Source: JBCCSZ01 sp039821145 (GTDB taxonomy: Bacteria > Bacteroidota > Bacteroidia > Chitinophagales > Saprospiraceae). From it: 64,000 bases of DNA. The translations under genes and the position numbers were made by a program. The notes beneath the pieces were generated by a model. The model was not told where the DNA came from, did no database searches, and worked only from the letters and a program-made list of their open reading frames with translations. Location of the stretch: assembly GCA_039821145.1 (NCBI GenBank), contig JBCBOS010000025.1:62001-126000 (forward strand), read 5' to 3'. Within the stretch, counting starts at the first letter, position 1; each line of letters begins with the position of its first letter. Shown piece after piece: positions 35,377 to 45,100 of this stretch.

Positions 35377-38343
35377 ATGTCTCAATCACTCAATGCAATA
35401 CAAAAATACCGCCTGGTACTCCTTGGCCTGGTCTGCCTACTGAAGCTCTCAACGCTTTGGGCCCAAAGACCAGGTTGGTGGCACATCACCGACGAAGATG
35501 GCCTGCCGGGACAAACCATCTACAATGGCTTGCAAGACAAGGATGGGTTCATCTGGTTGGGGACAAACAATGGACTTTGCCGATTTGATGGCAGAGAATT
35601 TACCGTCTACAGTGCTCCTTCCATGGCCGACCAAGAAATCCTCCGGATGAGCATCGGTCCAAGGGGGCGCCTTTGGTTCATCAACCTTGCCAGACAGCTT
35701 TTTTACCTGGAAGGGGACAGCATTCACAGGCTCGACCAAGAGGGCTTTTCAGAAAATATCCAAATCTTGCACCACTGGTTCGATGACGACAAATTGTGGA
35801 CCCAGACCAGCAACAAGGGCATCCTCATCATGTCCAGGCTGCACCTTCCCCCAAACGGTCCTCCCATACTGGAAAAGGTGATCAAATTGGATCGACTGTT
35901 GAAAAAAAGGAATAAAATGATCTCCCTCGCCCCAAAGCAATTCATCAGCACGGGAGATACAAGTCTCCAACTCAGTATTGTCGATGACATCATTGGAATC
36001 GATGTCTTCACGGAGGATTCCTACCACTTCCACCAAGTTGACATTTCGAAGCAGTCAATAGACCGGAAGGATTTCCACTTACTGAAACCCTTTCTCCCTT
36101 TATTGACCCACAACTATTCACACCTTTATTTGATCAATGAACAGGGGGGCATTCAGTCAATCGCCAATCCCCGAGGGCGCAAATGGGGCGACATCTTAAC
36201 CATCAATAGAGAAAAATGGATGATCGACTCAAAAGAAGGCATTTACGTCTTCAAACAAGGCCATCAACTGAGCAGCCGATTTCAGTCACTCAACATCAAT
36301 TATGCCTTTGAAGATCGGGAAAACAATACGTGGCTCTGCACAGACAATGACGGCATCTACATGATTCTCTCTCCCAACATCCGCTACCACAACAAATCGA
36401 CTGAAGGCCTTCCAGGACAGTCGGTACACAGCATTCTAGATGCAGGCGATGAGGTATTCATCGGCCAAGACTACAGTTGGCTGACTTCTTTTGTCGACGG
36501 CAACCCGAGCCGCAGCCTGGAACTCCCCGTCGGCAACAGCATTCGAAGCATTGTCAAAACCAAAGAGGATAAACTCGTCATTGGGACCGATTATTCCTTG
36601 GCACAAATTGACCTACGCGATCTGTCGGTCCTCCCCTCTCCGCTCGTTGTTTCGGCGCCGAAGGAATTGATTCTGGACAAGAAAGGAAACATCATTGTGG
36701 CCAGCTCAGCCGGTGTCTATACATTGTGGAAGGAGGACCTCCCAAAACTCCATCAGCAAAAAGAAAGCCGTCACCGGATCGCAATGGAGCGCAGCTATGC
36801 ATTGGCAGCAGATGCTCAAAACCGCATTTGGGTCGGATCGATACATGGTTTGTACTACATGGAAAACCACAAACAGATGATCCCTGTCCCCCTGGAAAGC
36901 TTGCCATTTTTGGTCAACATCACAGACTTGCTGGTGGCCCCCGACGGGTCATTGTGGGTGGCCACACATCAGCATGGGGTTTTGCAATTGGAAGGGACCA
37001 AAGTCGTGCAGCACTACACAGTCGATCAAGGGCTGTCCAGCAACAACTGTCGGGTCATTTACCTGGCCGGGGACCAGCTGTGGATCGGCACCAACAAGGG
37101 AATCAACATGCTCAATACCCGCACCCAAGAACTCAAGGTCATCGATACCAAGTCGGGACTTCCCTCCAACGAGATCAACCAACTATTGGTCAAAGACGAA
37201 GAGGTATGGGCGGGTACGCCAGGTGGATTGGCCATTTTTCCCACATCAGAATTGGACGTACAGCCTCCTCCCCCTCCCATTTCCATCCAAAAACTGTTGG
37301 TCAACGGAGAGTCCATGCCGACAGAAAATGTTCAACTCAGCCATTTGCAAAACAACCTCAACATCCACTTTTTGGGGCTGGCCTACAAGTCAAAAGGAAA
37401 AGAGCAGTACAGGTACCGCCTCTTGGGATTGGATACGAGTTGGACATTTTCCAACAGTCGAGAGGTGACCTTTCACACCCTTCCTCCTGGCGTCTACAAA
37501 TTTCAGGTACAGACCATCAACCACAAAGGTCTCAGAAGCATCGAAGCTGCCTCCTTGCCATTCACCATTCACCAAGCCTGGTGGCGCAAAGGTTGGTTCA
37601 TCCTCTCCAGCGTACTTTTGCTGATGAGCATCAGTGGCTGGGTCATTTACTGGCGCCAAAAAAGCATTCGGAAGAAAGAAATGGCCGAAAATCGACTCAA
37701 ACAGAAGATCAACCGCCTGCGGGTTCAAGCCTTGCAAGCACAGATGAATCCACACTTTGTCTTCAATGCACTCAATGCCATCCAAAATTACTTATTGACC
37801 AATGATACAGACAGGGCCGTCGAATACCTTTCCTACTTTGCCAAAATGATTGCCTTCATCTTTGAGTACTCTGGCCGCAAAAGCATCACCCTTGAGAAAG
37901 AATTGGAGTTTTTGGGCCACTACCTGAAGCTGGAGAAGTTGCGATTTGAAGACAAGGTCACCATTGATTTTGTAGTGGAAGACTCTTTGTTGAAGGACAA
38001 AGCCGATGTGTATCTTCCACCACTGTTGATCCAACCCATCGTAGAGAATGCATTCAAGCACGGTTTGTACCACAAATTGGAAAAGGGCAAATTGAAAATT
38101 GAATTCGTTCCCTCCGATAAATCGCAGTTCAAATGTACCATAGAAGACGATGGCATTGGCCGGGAGGAAGCCGCCAGATTCAGTCATTTTCACCCCAAAG
38201 AGCGAGAATCGAGCAGCCTGAAAATCACCCTGGAAAGGCTGAATTTGTTGCACAATGCAAATCCCAAGGACTATTTTTGCGTTACAGATTTGAAGAATAC
38301 CAAACAACAACCCATTGGCACCAGGGTAGAAATCTGGATATAA
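35377..38343 (+). CDS. Two-component sensor with beta-propeller, Y_Y_Y and LytS-type histidine kinase domains
   Basis: The 988-aa product has a signal peptide (about 1-28, ending STLWA). The periplasmic part is an assembly of propeller blades (about 35-640) with recurring DxDGxxWxGTxxG units such as DKDGFIWLGTNNGLCRFDG, ENNTWLCTDNDGIYMI and GDQLWIGTNKGINML. It is followed by a Y_Y_Y domain (about 650-735; GKEQYRYRLLGLDTSW and LPPGVYKFQVQ) and one transmembrane helix (about 745-770). The cytoplasmic part has the His_kinase domain of the LytS type with His793 in LQAQMNPHFVFNALNAIQNY, and an ATPase core with LIQPIVENAFKHG and DDGIGR. The ligand is unknown; in gut relatives such sensors often bind glycans. 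The next gene, 9 bp downstream, encodes the LytTR partner. Confidence 0.92.
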   Translation: MSQSLNAIQKYRLVLLGLVCLLKLSTLWAQRPGWWHITDEDGLPGQTIYNGLQDKDGFIWLGTNNGLCRFDGREFTVYSAPSMADQEILRMSIGPRGRLWFINLARQLFYLEGDSIHRLDQEGFSENIQILHHWFDDDKLWTQTSNKGILIMSRLHLPPNGPPILEKVIKLDRLLKKRNKMISLAPKQFISTGDTSLQLSIVDDIIGIDVFTEDSYHFHQVDISKQSIDRKDFHLLKPFLPLLTHNYSHLYLINEQGGIQSIANPRGRKWGDILTINREKWMIDSKEGIYVFKQGHQLSSRFQSLNINYAFEDRENNTWLCTDNDGIYMILSPNIRYHNKSTEGLPGQSVHSILDAGDEVFIGQDYSWLTSFVDGNPSRSLELPVGNSIRSIVKTKEDKLVIGTDYSLAQIDLRDLSVLPSPLVVSAPKELILDKKGNIIVASSAGVYTLWKEDLPKLHQQKESRHRIAMERSYALAADAQNRIWVGSIHGLYYMENHKQMIPVPLESLPFLVNITDLLVAPDGSLWVATHQHGVLQLEGTKVVQHYTVDQGLSSNNCRVIYLAGDQLWIGTNKGINMLNTRTQELKVIDTKSGLPSNEINQLLVKDEEVWAGTPGGLAIFPTSELDVQPPPPPISIQKLLVNGESMPTENVQLSHLQNNLNIHFLGLAYKSKGKEQYRYRLLGLDTSWTFSNSREVTFHTLPPGVYKFQVQTINHKGLRSIEAASLPFTIHQAWWRKGWFILSSVLLLMSISGWVIYWRQKSIRKKEMAENRLKQKINRLRVQALQAQMNPHFVFNALNAIQNYLLTNDTDRAVEYLSYFAKMIAFIFEYSGRKSITLEKELEFLGHYLKLEKLRFEDKVTIDFVVEDSLLKDKADVYLPPLLIQPIVENAFKHGLYHKLEKGKLKIEFVPSDKSQFKCTIEDDGIGREEAARFSHFHPKERESSSLKITLERLNLLHNANPKDYFCVTDLKNTKQQPIGTRVEIWI

Positions 38344-38352
38344 ACCAAACAA

Positions 38353-39093
38353 ATGAGCTTGACCGCATTTATTGTTGATGATGAGATGAAAAGCCGCAAC
38401 ACCCTGCGGCATCTCGTCGAACGCTACAGCCCCCAGCTGCGCATTGTCGGTGAGGCCGGAACCATCATGGATGCCGTTAGCCTGCTCAATTCCGTGGAGA
38501 CAGACATCGTCTTCCTGGACATCCACCTGCCCAGACAAGATGGCTTCAAGCTATTTGACTACTTCCCACAGCCCCCCTTCGAAGTCATCTTTACCACTGC
38601 CTACAGCCAATACACCATCAATGCGCTGCGCATGTCAGCAGTGGATTATCTACTGAAGCCCATCGACAAAGACGACTTGATCAGGGCCATCGAAAAGGCC
38701 ACAGAACGCAGGGATGAACGGATCAAAATCCAAAATTATCACATGCTCAAAAGCAATCTCAAATCGGATTTTCAAAAGATTGCCCTGCCCAATTCCAATG
38801 GCTTCGAGTATGTCAACATCAACGACATCATCCGTTGCTCCGCCAATCGCAACTACACCTACTTTCACCTGGCCAACGACCGCCAAATCCTGGTATCCAA
38901 AAACCTGAAAACCTACGAAGACATCCTCTGCCAGTTCAATTTCATGCGGGCCAACCGCTCCCACATCATCAACCTGCAGTACGTCAAAGCCTACTCGCGT
39001 TCCAATGGAGGAGAATTGATCATGAGCGATGACAGCACCGTACCGCTCTCTCCGGCCTTGAAAGAAAGCGTGCTCGAAAGACTCAACAACTGA
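38353..39093 (+). CDS. LytTR-family response regulator
   Basis: The 246-aa product has a receiver domain (1-115) with the acidic pair Asp9/Asp10 in FIVDDE, phosphoacceptor Asp56 in IVFLDIHLP, Thr in IFTTAYSQY and Lys in DYLLKPID. The LytTR DNA-binding domain (about 140-240) is recognisable by IALPNSNGFEYVNINDIIRC, FMRANRSHIINLQYV and MSDDSTVPLSPAL. It should be phosphorylated by the sensor encoded 9 bp upstream and bind direct-repeat promoters. The target genes are not visible; the neighbouring giant secreted protease is a candidate by position only. A hairpin at 39114-39144 is shared with the convergent gene. Confidence 0.94.
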   Translation: MSLTAFIVDDEMKSRNTLRHLVERYSPQLRIVGEAGTIMDAVSLLNSVETDIVFLDIHLPRQDGFKLFDYFPQPPFEVIFTTAYSQYTINALRMSAVDYLLKPIDKDDLIRAIEKATERRDERIKIQNYHMLKSNLKSDFQKIALPNSNGFEYVNINDIIRCSANRNYTYFHLANDRQILVSKNLKTYEDILCQFNFMRANRSHIINLQYVKAYSRSNGGELIMSDDSTVPLSPALKESVLERLNN

Positions 39094-39113
39094 CCCTCTT
39101 GCCCTCTACGACA

Positions 39114-39144
39114 AAGGGACGCAAAGCCATGCTCCGCGTCCCTT
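39114..39144. terminator. Hairpin between convergent genes
   Basis: AAGGGACGC and GCGTCCCTT form a nine-pair stem with a 13-base loop between the LytTR gene and the giant gene. There is no T-run, so it may act with Rho or only stabilise mRNA ends. Confidence 0.45.
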
Positions 39145-39167
39145 CGCCCCATCGTTGATCATGACTT

Positions 39168-42100
39168 TTAGTCAAGCAACAGCAACTTCTTGACTGCCTG
39201 TCCTCTTTCCGTTCGTATCCTCACAATGTAGGTGCCAGCCGCATAATTGTCCAGAATGATTTCCTTCTGCAACAGGCGGCTCTTTTCCGCATGTGTATAC
39301 ACTCGGCGACCCAACAGATCGTAAATTTCCAATCGGAAAGCCAACGGTTCGGAGAACTCCAGCATGATGTTGGTGCGGGCATTGGTGGGGTTGGGGAACA
39401 TTTCGAAGCGGTTCAGCTCCTGAATGTCTTCCAGTCCAACTGTCAAAATGGTCAACTCAAAGGAATCGACTTTGACACAACCATTGCCATCCGTCACAGA
39501 GACCACATAGGTGCCCTCGCCCAGGTTGGTGATGCGAAGATCATCCGATCCCGTATTCCACAGATAGGTATAAGGCGTCACACCTCCCGTTACATTGGCC
39601 ACCAGAGAGCCGTTGTTTCCTTGGCCAGATGTCGGCGGGGTCGCTTGGAAGCCAACATTGATTGCCTCTGGTTGCCGCACATTGAATGCACTGACATAGG
39701 TACAACCCGCTGCATCTTCGATTTGGACCGAGTAGACACCGGCAGGCACGCCATCCAGAGATTGGGTAGATTCTCCAGTATTCCAATTGATGGTAAAAGG
39801 TGCAGTCCCTTCTGAGATGTCCAAGACAACCACTCCATCGGACTCTCCAAAACAGCTGACATCCATGATGCTCGCGCTGACCGTCAAGCCTCCATCTTCT
39901 ACTTCGATCTCCACAGATTCCGTCGCCTCGCAACCATTGCCATCCGTCACAGTGACTTGATAAGTTCCCTCATCCAAGCCACGGACGAAGCTACCCGACT
40001 CTCCAGTGCTCCATTCGTAGGTATATGGTGCTGTTCCTCCAGTCGCATTGGCACGGGCACTTCCCAAAGAGCCACATTTGCCATCTGTGTTGTTGATGCT
40101 GATGAAGATGGGCAGTGGTTCTTCCACTTTGATGACACCTGTAACGGTACAACCCGCTGCATCTGTGACCTGTACGCTGTAATCGCCAGCCTCCAGGCCA
40201 TTGATGGTAGAAGTTGATCCATTGTTGTCCCATTCGATGCTCACAGCCCCTTGGTTGCCAGTCACCTCTACTGTGGCACTGCCATCATTGCCACCGGGGC
40301 AAGTGACAGGTTCCATGCTGAGGCTGATTTGCAGTCCGCTACAATCCGGTGCGCCCAACTGGATTTCCGTCTCAGCTTCGGCCGTACATCCGTTGGCATC
40401 TGTAACCGTCACGGAGTAAGTACCTGGGGGAAGGTCTGTAATCTCTTGGGTGGATCTGTTGTTGCTCCACCGGTACAGGTAAGGGGTCGTACCTCCACTG
40501 GCCAATGCCTCGGCACTTCCATCGTTTTGTCCCACAATGGTCTCATCCTGTGCATTGATAACGATTTGGATGGGATCGGGCTGTGATATGGTAATTTCAT
40601 CAATGAGCTGGCAATTTTGGGCATCTGTCAATGTCACTGTATAAGTTCCTGCTGCCAGGCCATTTCGCACCAAGTCATTGTTGCCATCGTTCCATTCTAC
40701 GCGGAGAGGAGCTACCTCGTTTTGTGGGTCGAGGGTGATGCTTCCATCCTCACTGCCGAAGCAACGAGCATTCAAGATCACCACGTCCACACTGAAATTG
40801 CTACAATCAAACTCTCCCTGTTCTACCTCTACCTCGGTCACTGCTGTGCAATCGTTGGCATCTGTGACTGTAACGACATACACTCCTGGAGGCAGGTTCT
40901 CAATGGTCTGCGTACTGCTGTTGTTGGCATCGCTCCAACTGTAGTTGTAGGGCGATGTTCCTCCGCTTGGACTTGCTGTGGCAGTTCCATCATTGGCCCC
41001 ATCCACAGTCTCGTCCGTCTTGCTTGCTGTGACGGTCAGTGGATCAGGCTCTCCTATGGTAACCTCGCCCAGCTGGCGACAATTGTTGGCGTCGATGACG
41101 GTTACTTGGTAGGTAGCAGGAGGCAGATTGAAAATGGTGCCATCCGACATTCCATTGCTCCATTCATAGGTAAATGGGAAGGTTCCATTTTGGGTGATGA
41201 CAGAAGCCGTTCCATCTTCATCTCCAAAACAGCTGACATCCTCTCCGGTTACTTCTATGCTGAAGGTAGAGCAGTCAACTTGTCCCGGCTCTACTACAGC
41301 ACCTGCCACAACCGTACATCCGTTTTCATCCGTTATTGTCACCGTGTACATACCTGCAGACAGGCCTGTGATCATTTGTGTCTGTCCTTGCGCTCCCCAG
41401 TCGTAGGAGTAAGGCGCTGTACCTCCCATTGCAACAGCCGTGGCAGTCCCATCGTTGGCACCAGCAAAGCTTTCATTGGTGACTATGGTTGAAGCAGTCA
41501 ATTCAGCTGGTTGATTGATCACAACTTCTTCCTCTGCGGTACATCCGTTGTCATCAGTGACTGTGACTCGATAGGTTCCAGCCCGCAATCCTATGGCGGT
41601 TTGCCTCATCTGGCCATCGCTCCATTCGTAGGTATAATCAGGGCTGCCACCGCTCGGATTGGCCGTAGCAGTTCCGTTCTCATCTCCGTTGCACAGCACA
41701 TCTACTGCCTCAACTTCCACTGTCAACGAGCTACAATCGATTTGTCCTTGCTCAATTTCTACTTCGCCCTCGATGGTACATCCCTCTGCATCGGTGACGA
41801 GCACCACATACACACCAGGGGCCAGTCCGGTGGCCATGGCCATGCTTCCACCAGATGGGCTCCACTCGTAGGAATAGGGAGGAGTGCCTCCTGATGGGGT
41901 TGCGGTAGCGGTTCCATCATTGCCTCCAATGGTCGTTTCATTGGTCGAGCTCAAAGCCAATTCCAAGGCAGTTGGTTCCTCAATGGTGACTTCAGCGACT
42001 GTCACACATCCACGCGCATCGGTCACTGTTACTTCATGGGGACCAGCTGTGAGCATATTCGCAGTTTGCATCATTTGGCCATTGTCCCAGCTGAAGGTAT

Positions 42101-45100
42101 AGGGCCCGCTGCTGCCAATGACAAGGGTCGTGGCGGTTCCGTCGTCGCCACCAAAGCAGCTGACATCGGTTGTATTGAATTCAATGGAAGGCGTTTCACA
42201 TTCGAAAGGATTGATCGTCACGCAGGCCTCTGCGGAGCAAGCATTTCCATCACTGACGGTTACACAATACTCGCCTGGTTCCAGATCAGTAATGGTAATT
42301 CCATTTTGTCCATTTGACCATTGATAGCTGTAAGGAGTTGTGCCACCATTGGCAATGGCCGAAGCGGTTCCATCGTTGGCTCCCAGGGCTGTTTCGTTGG
42401 TGCTACTCACTGCTACCACCAGAAGTGCTGGTTCGTCGATGGTAATCTCTCCACTTGTCTCACAGCCGTTGGCATCCTCTACCGTCACCCGATAGGTGCC
42501 CGCCGCCAGTCCAGTGGCCGTTTGTGTTGTTTGCGCATCCGAATCATTCCAGAGGTATTCGTACGGAGCCGTTCCTCCAGTGGGCGACGCGGTGGCAGAA
42601 CCATCCATTCCGCCATTGCAACTGGTAGGAACACCACTCAATTCTACTTCCAAGGTATTGCAATCAATCGATCCAGAAAGAACTTCTACCTCTCCTACCG
42701 CAGTACAGTCATTGGCATCCGTCACTGTGACCACGTACAAACCTGGGGCAAGATCAGTGATGCTTGCTGTGACCCCTGATGGACTCCATTGATAAGAGTA
42801 AGGGGCTACCCCACCAGAGCCAACTGCTGTGGCAGTACCGTCGTTGAGGCCAGCCGATGTTTCGTTGGTGGCGGTCACTTCAACGGTCACTTCCAGGGGT
42901 TCATCCACTGTCACCTCGCCCACAACTGTACAATCGTTGGCATCTGTTACAGTCACGCGATATGTACCTGCCGCCAGACCCGTAGCGGTGGCTGTTTCCT
43001 GCATATCGGGATCATCCCACAAGTAGCTGTAGGCAGGTGTCCCTCCGGAAGGAATGGCAGTCGCTGTTCCATCCGAATCACCAAAACAGGAGACCGAGCT
43101 GCTCTCCATTTCCACAGTCAATGTGCTACAGTCAACAGAGCCTGGGAGGATCGTCACACTGATTTCTTCCTCACAGTCATTGGCATCTGTCACTGTGACC
43201 ACATACGTACCTGGCATCAAGCCAGTCACTGTGGGCGTTTGTCCTGGCATGCCCCAATCGTAATCGAACGGAGGGGTACCTCCCGAAGCAGTAGCAGTAG
43301 CGGTACCATCGTTGGCGCCAACCACTGTCTCATTGGTGGTACTGGTGGCGATCATGATGGGATCTGGCTCGCTCACCGTCACTTCGTAGATGACTTCGCA
43401 ATTGTTGTTGTCCGCAACGGTCACAGTATAGGTTCCGGCACCAAGCCCGGTAGCAGTTGCCAAACTTTGGTTGTCTCCATCATTCCAACGGTAAGAATAA
43501 GGTGCTTCTCCCCCACTCGGCGTCACAGTCGCTTCTCCATCTAAGGACCCGGCACAAGAGACATCAACCACATCCTCACTCACCTCAATGGTTGGGCAAT
43601 TGACATCGTTGACCGTGGCACAGGATACTTCTGTACAGTTATTGGCATCCGTTACCGTCACACAATACGTACCTGCCTCCAAATCGGTAACCGATCGAGT
43701 TGATTGACCACCTGGCCAGAGGTAAGTCAACGGTCTTGTACCACCTGTCACATCAGCTGTTGCGCTACCATCCATTCCTCCAACCACAGTGACATCCGTT
43801 GCAGTGACAGTTACGTCTAATCCATCAGGTTCGGTGATTTCAACTTCTACAATCTCCTCACATGCATTGCCATCTGCCACAGTGATGATGTAAAAACCAG
43901 CTACCAGTCCAGTGGCAAGGGCTGTGCGCCGATCGGCATCATCAGACCAGGTATAGGTAAAGGAATTGTCTCCCCCATCTGCCAAGACCTCTATCGAGCC
44001 AGTGGCATCTCCAAAACAGCCGACATTTTGTCTGGCAATGACGTCCAAGGTCAAATCTGGCAACTCTCCAATGTCAATGCTCTCCACCTTCGAACAATTG
44101 TTGTCATCGGTGACCGTGACGTTATAAGTTCCTGCCGCCAGTCCGGTAGCAGTTGCCGTCGTTTGTCCGTCTTGGTCGTCCCAAACAATGTCGTAATTGT
44201 TGCTGACAGTGCCACCAGATATTTCTACAGTTGCCGAACCTGTCATTTCTCCAAAACAAGCCACATTGGTTCCACTGATGTCGACCAGCAATTCATCAGG
44301 CTGGCTGATCTGTACAGAGCGAATCTCAGAACACTGATTGTCATCTGTTACCGTCACAGTATAAGTACCTGCCACCAAGCCTGTGGCCATGGCAGTTTGT
44401 TGTGCATCATTGTCACTCCACAAGTAAGAGTAATCCACCATAACGGTTCCTCCTGCCGCCTCTGCGGTGGCCGTACCCGAAGCCTCTCCAAAACAGGCCG
44501 GATCGGTTGATACGGCTGATACTTCAAGAGCAGTTGGCTGGATCACATCTACAGAAATGCTACTGGAGCAATCGTTGTCATCCGTTACGATGACGGTATA
44601 TCTACCCGCTGCCAAAGCTGTGGCTGTTGAACCCGTTTGGGCATTGGGATCATTCCACAAATATCTGTAATCACCCGTCACGGTTCCTCCACTGGCTTGC
44701 ACGCTGGCCGTTCCATCTGCCAATCCGTTGCAACTCACGGGAGTAAAAGATTCCAGCAGTTCAATCGCTTCTGCTCCTTCCACAACGACTTCTATCGTTT
44801 TGCTGCAATCTTGGTCATCAGTAACCGTCACATTGTAGGTACCCGCTGCCAAGCCAGTCGCTGTGGGCGTTGTCTGTTCCAGCGGATCATCCCACAGGTA
44901 GCCATAAGAATCGATGACCGTTCCTCCACTGACCTGAACACTGGCCGTTCCTCCTGCTGACCCGGCACAACCACTTGGCGTCGAGCTGGGGGTCAGGATC
45001 AGTTCCGGCGGCCCCGTCACTTCCACTGTGGTGGTCGAAGAACAATTGCTGTCATCTGTTACGATAACTGTATAAGTACCGATTGCCAAGCCCGTGGCTG

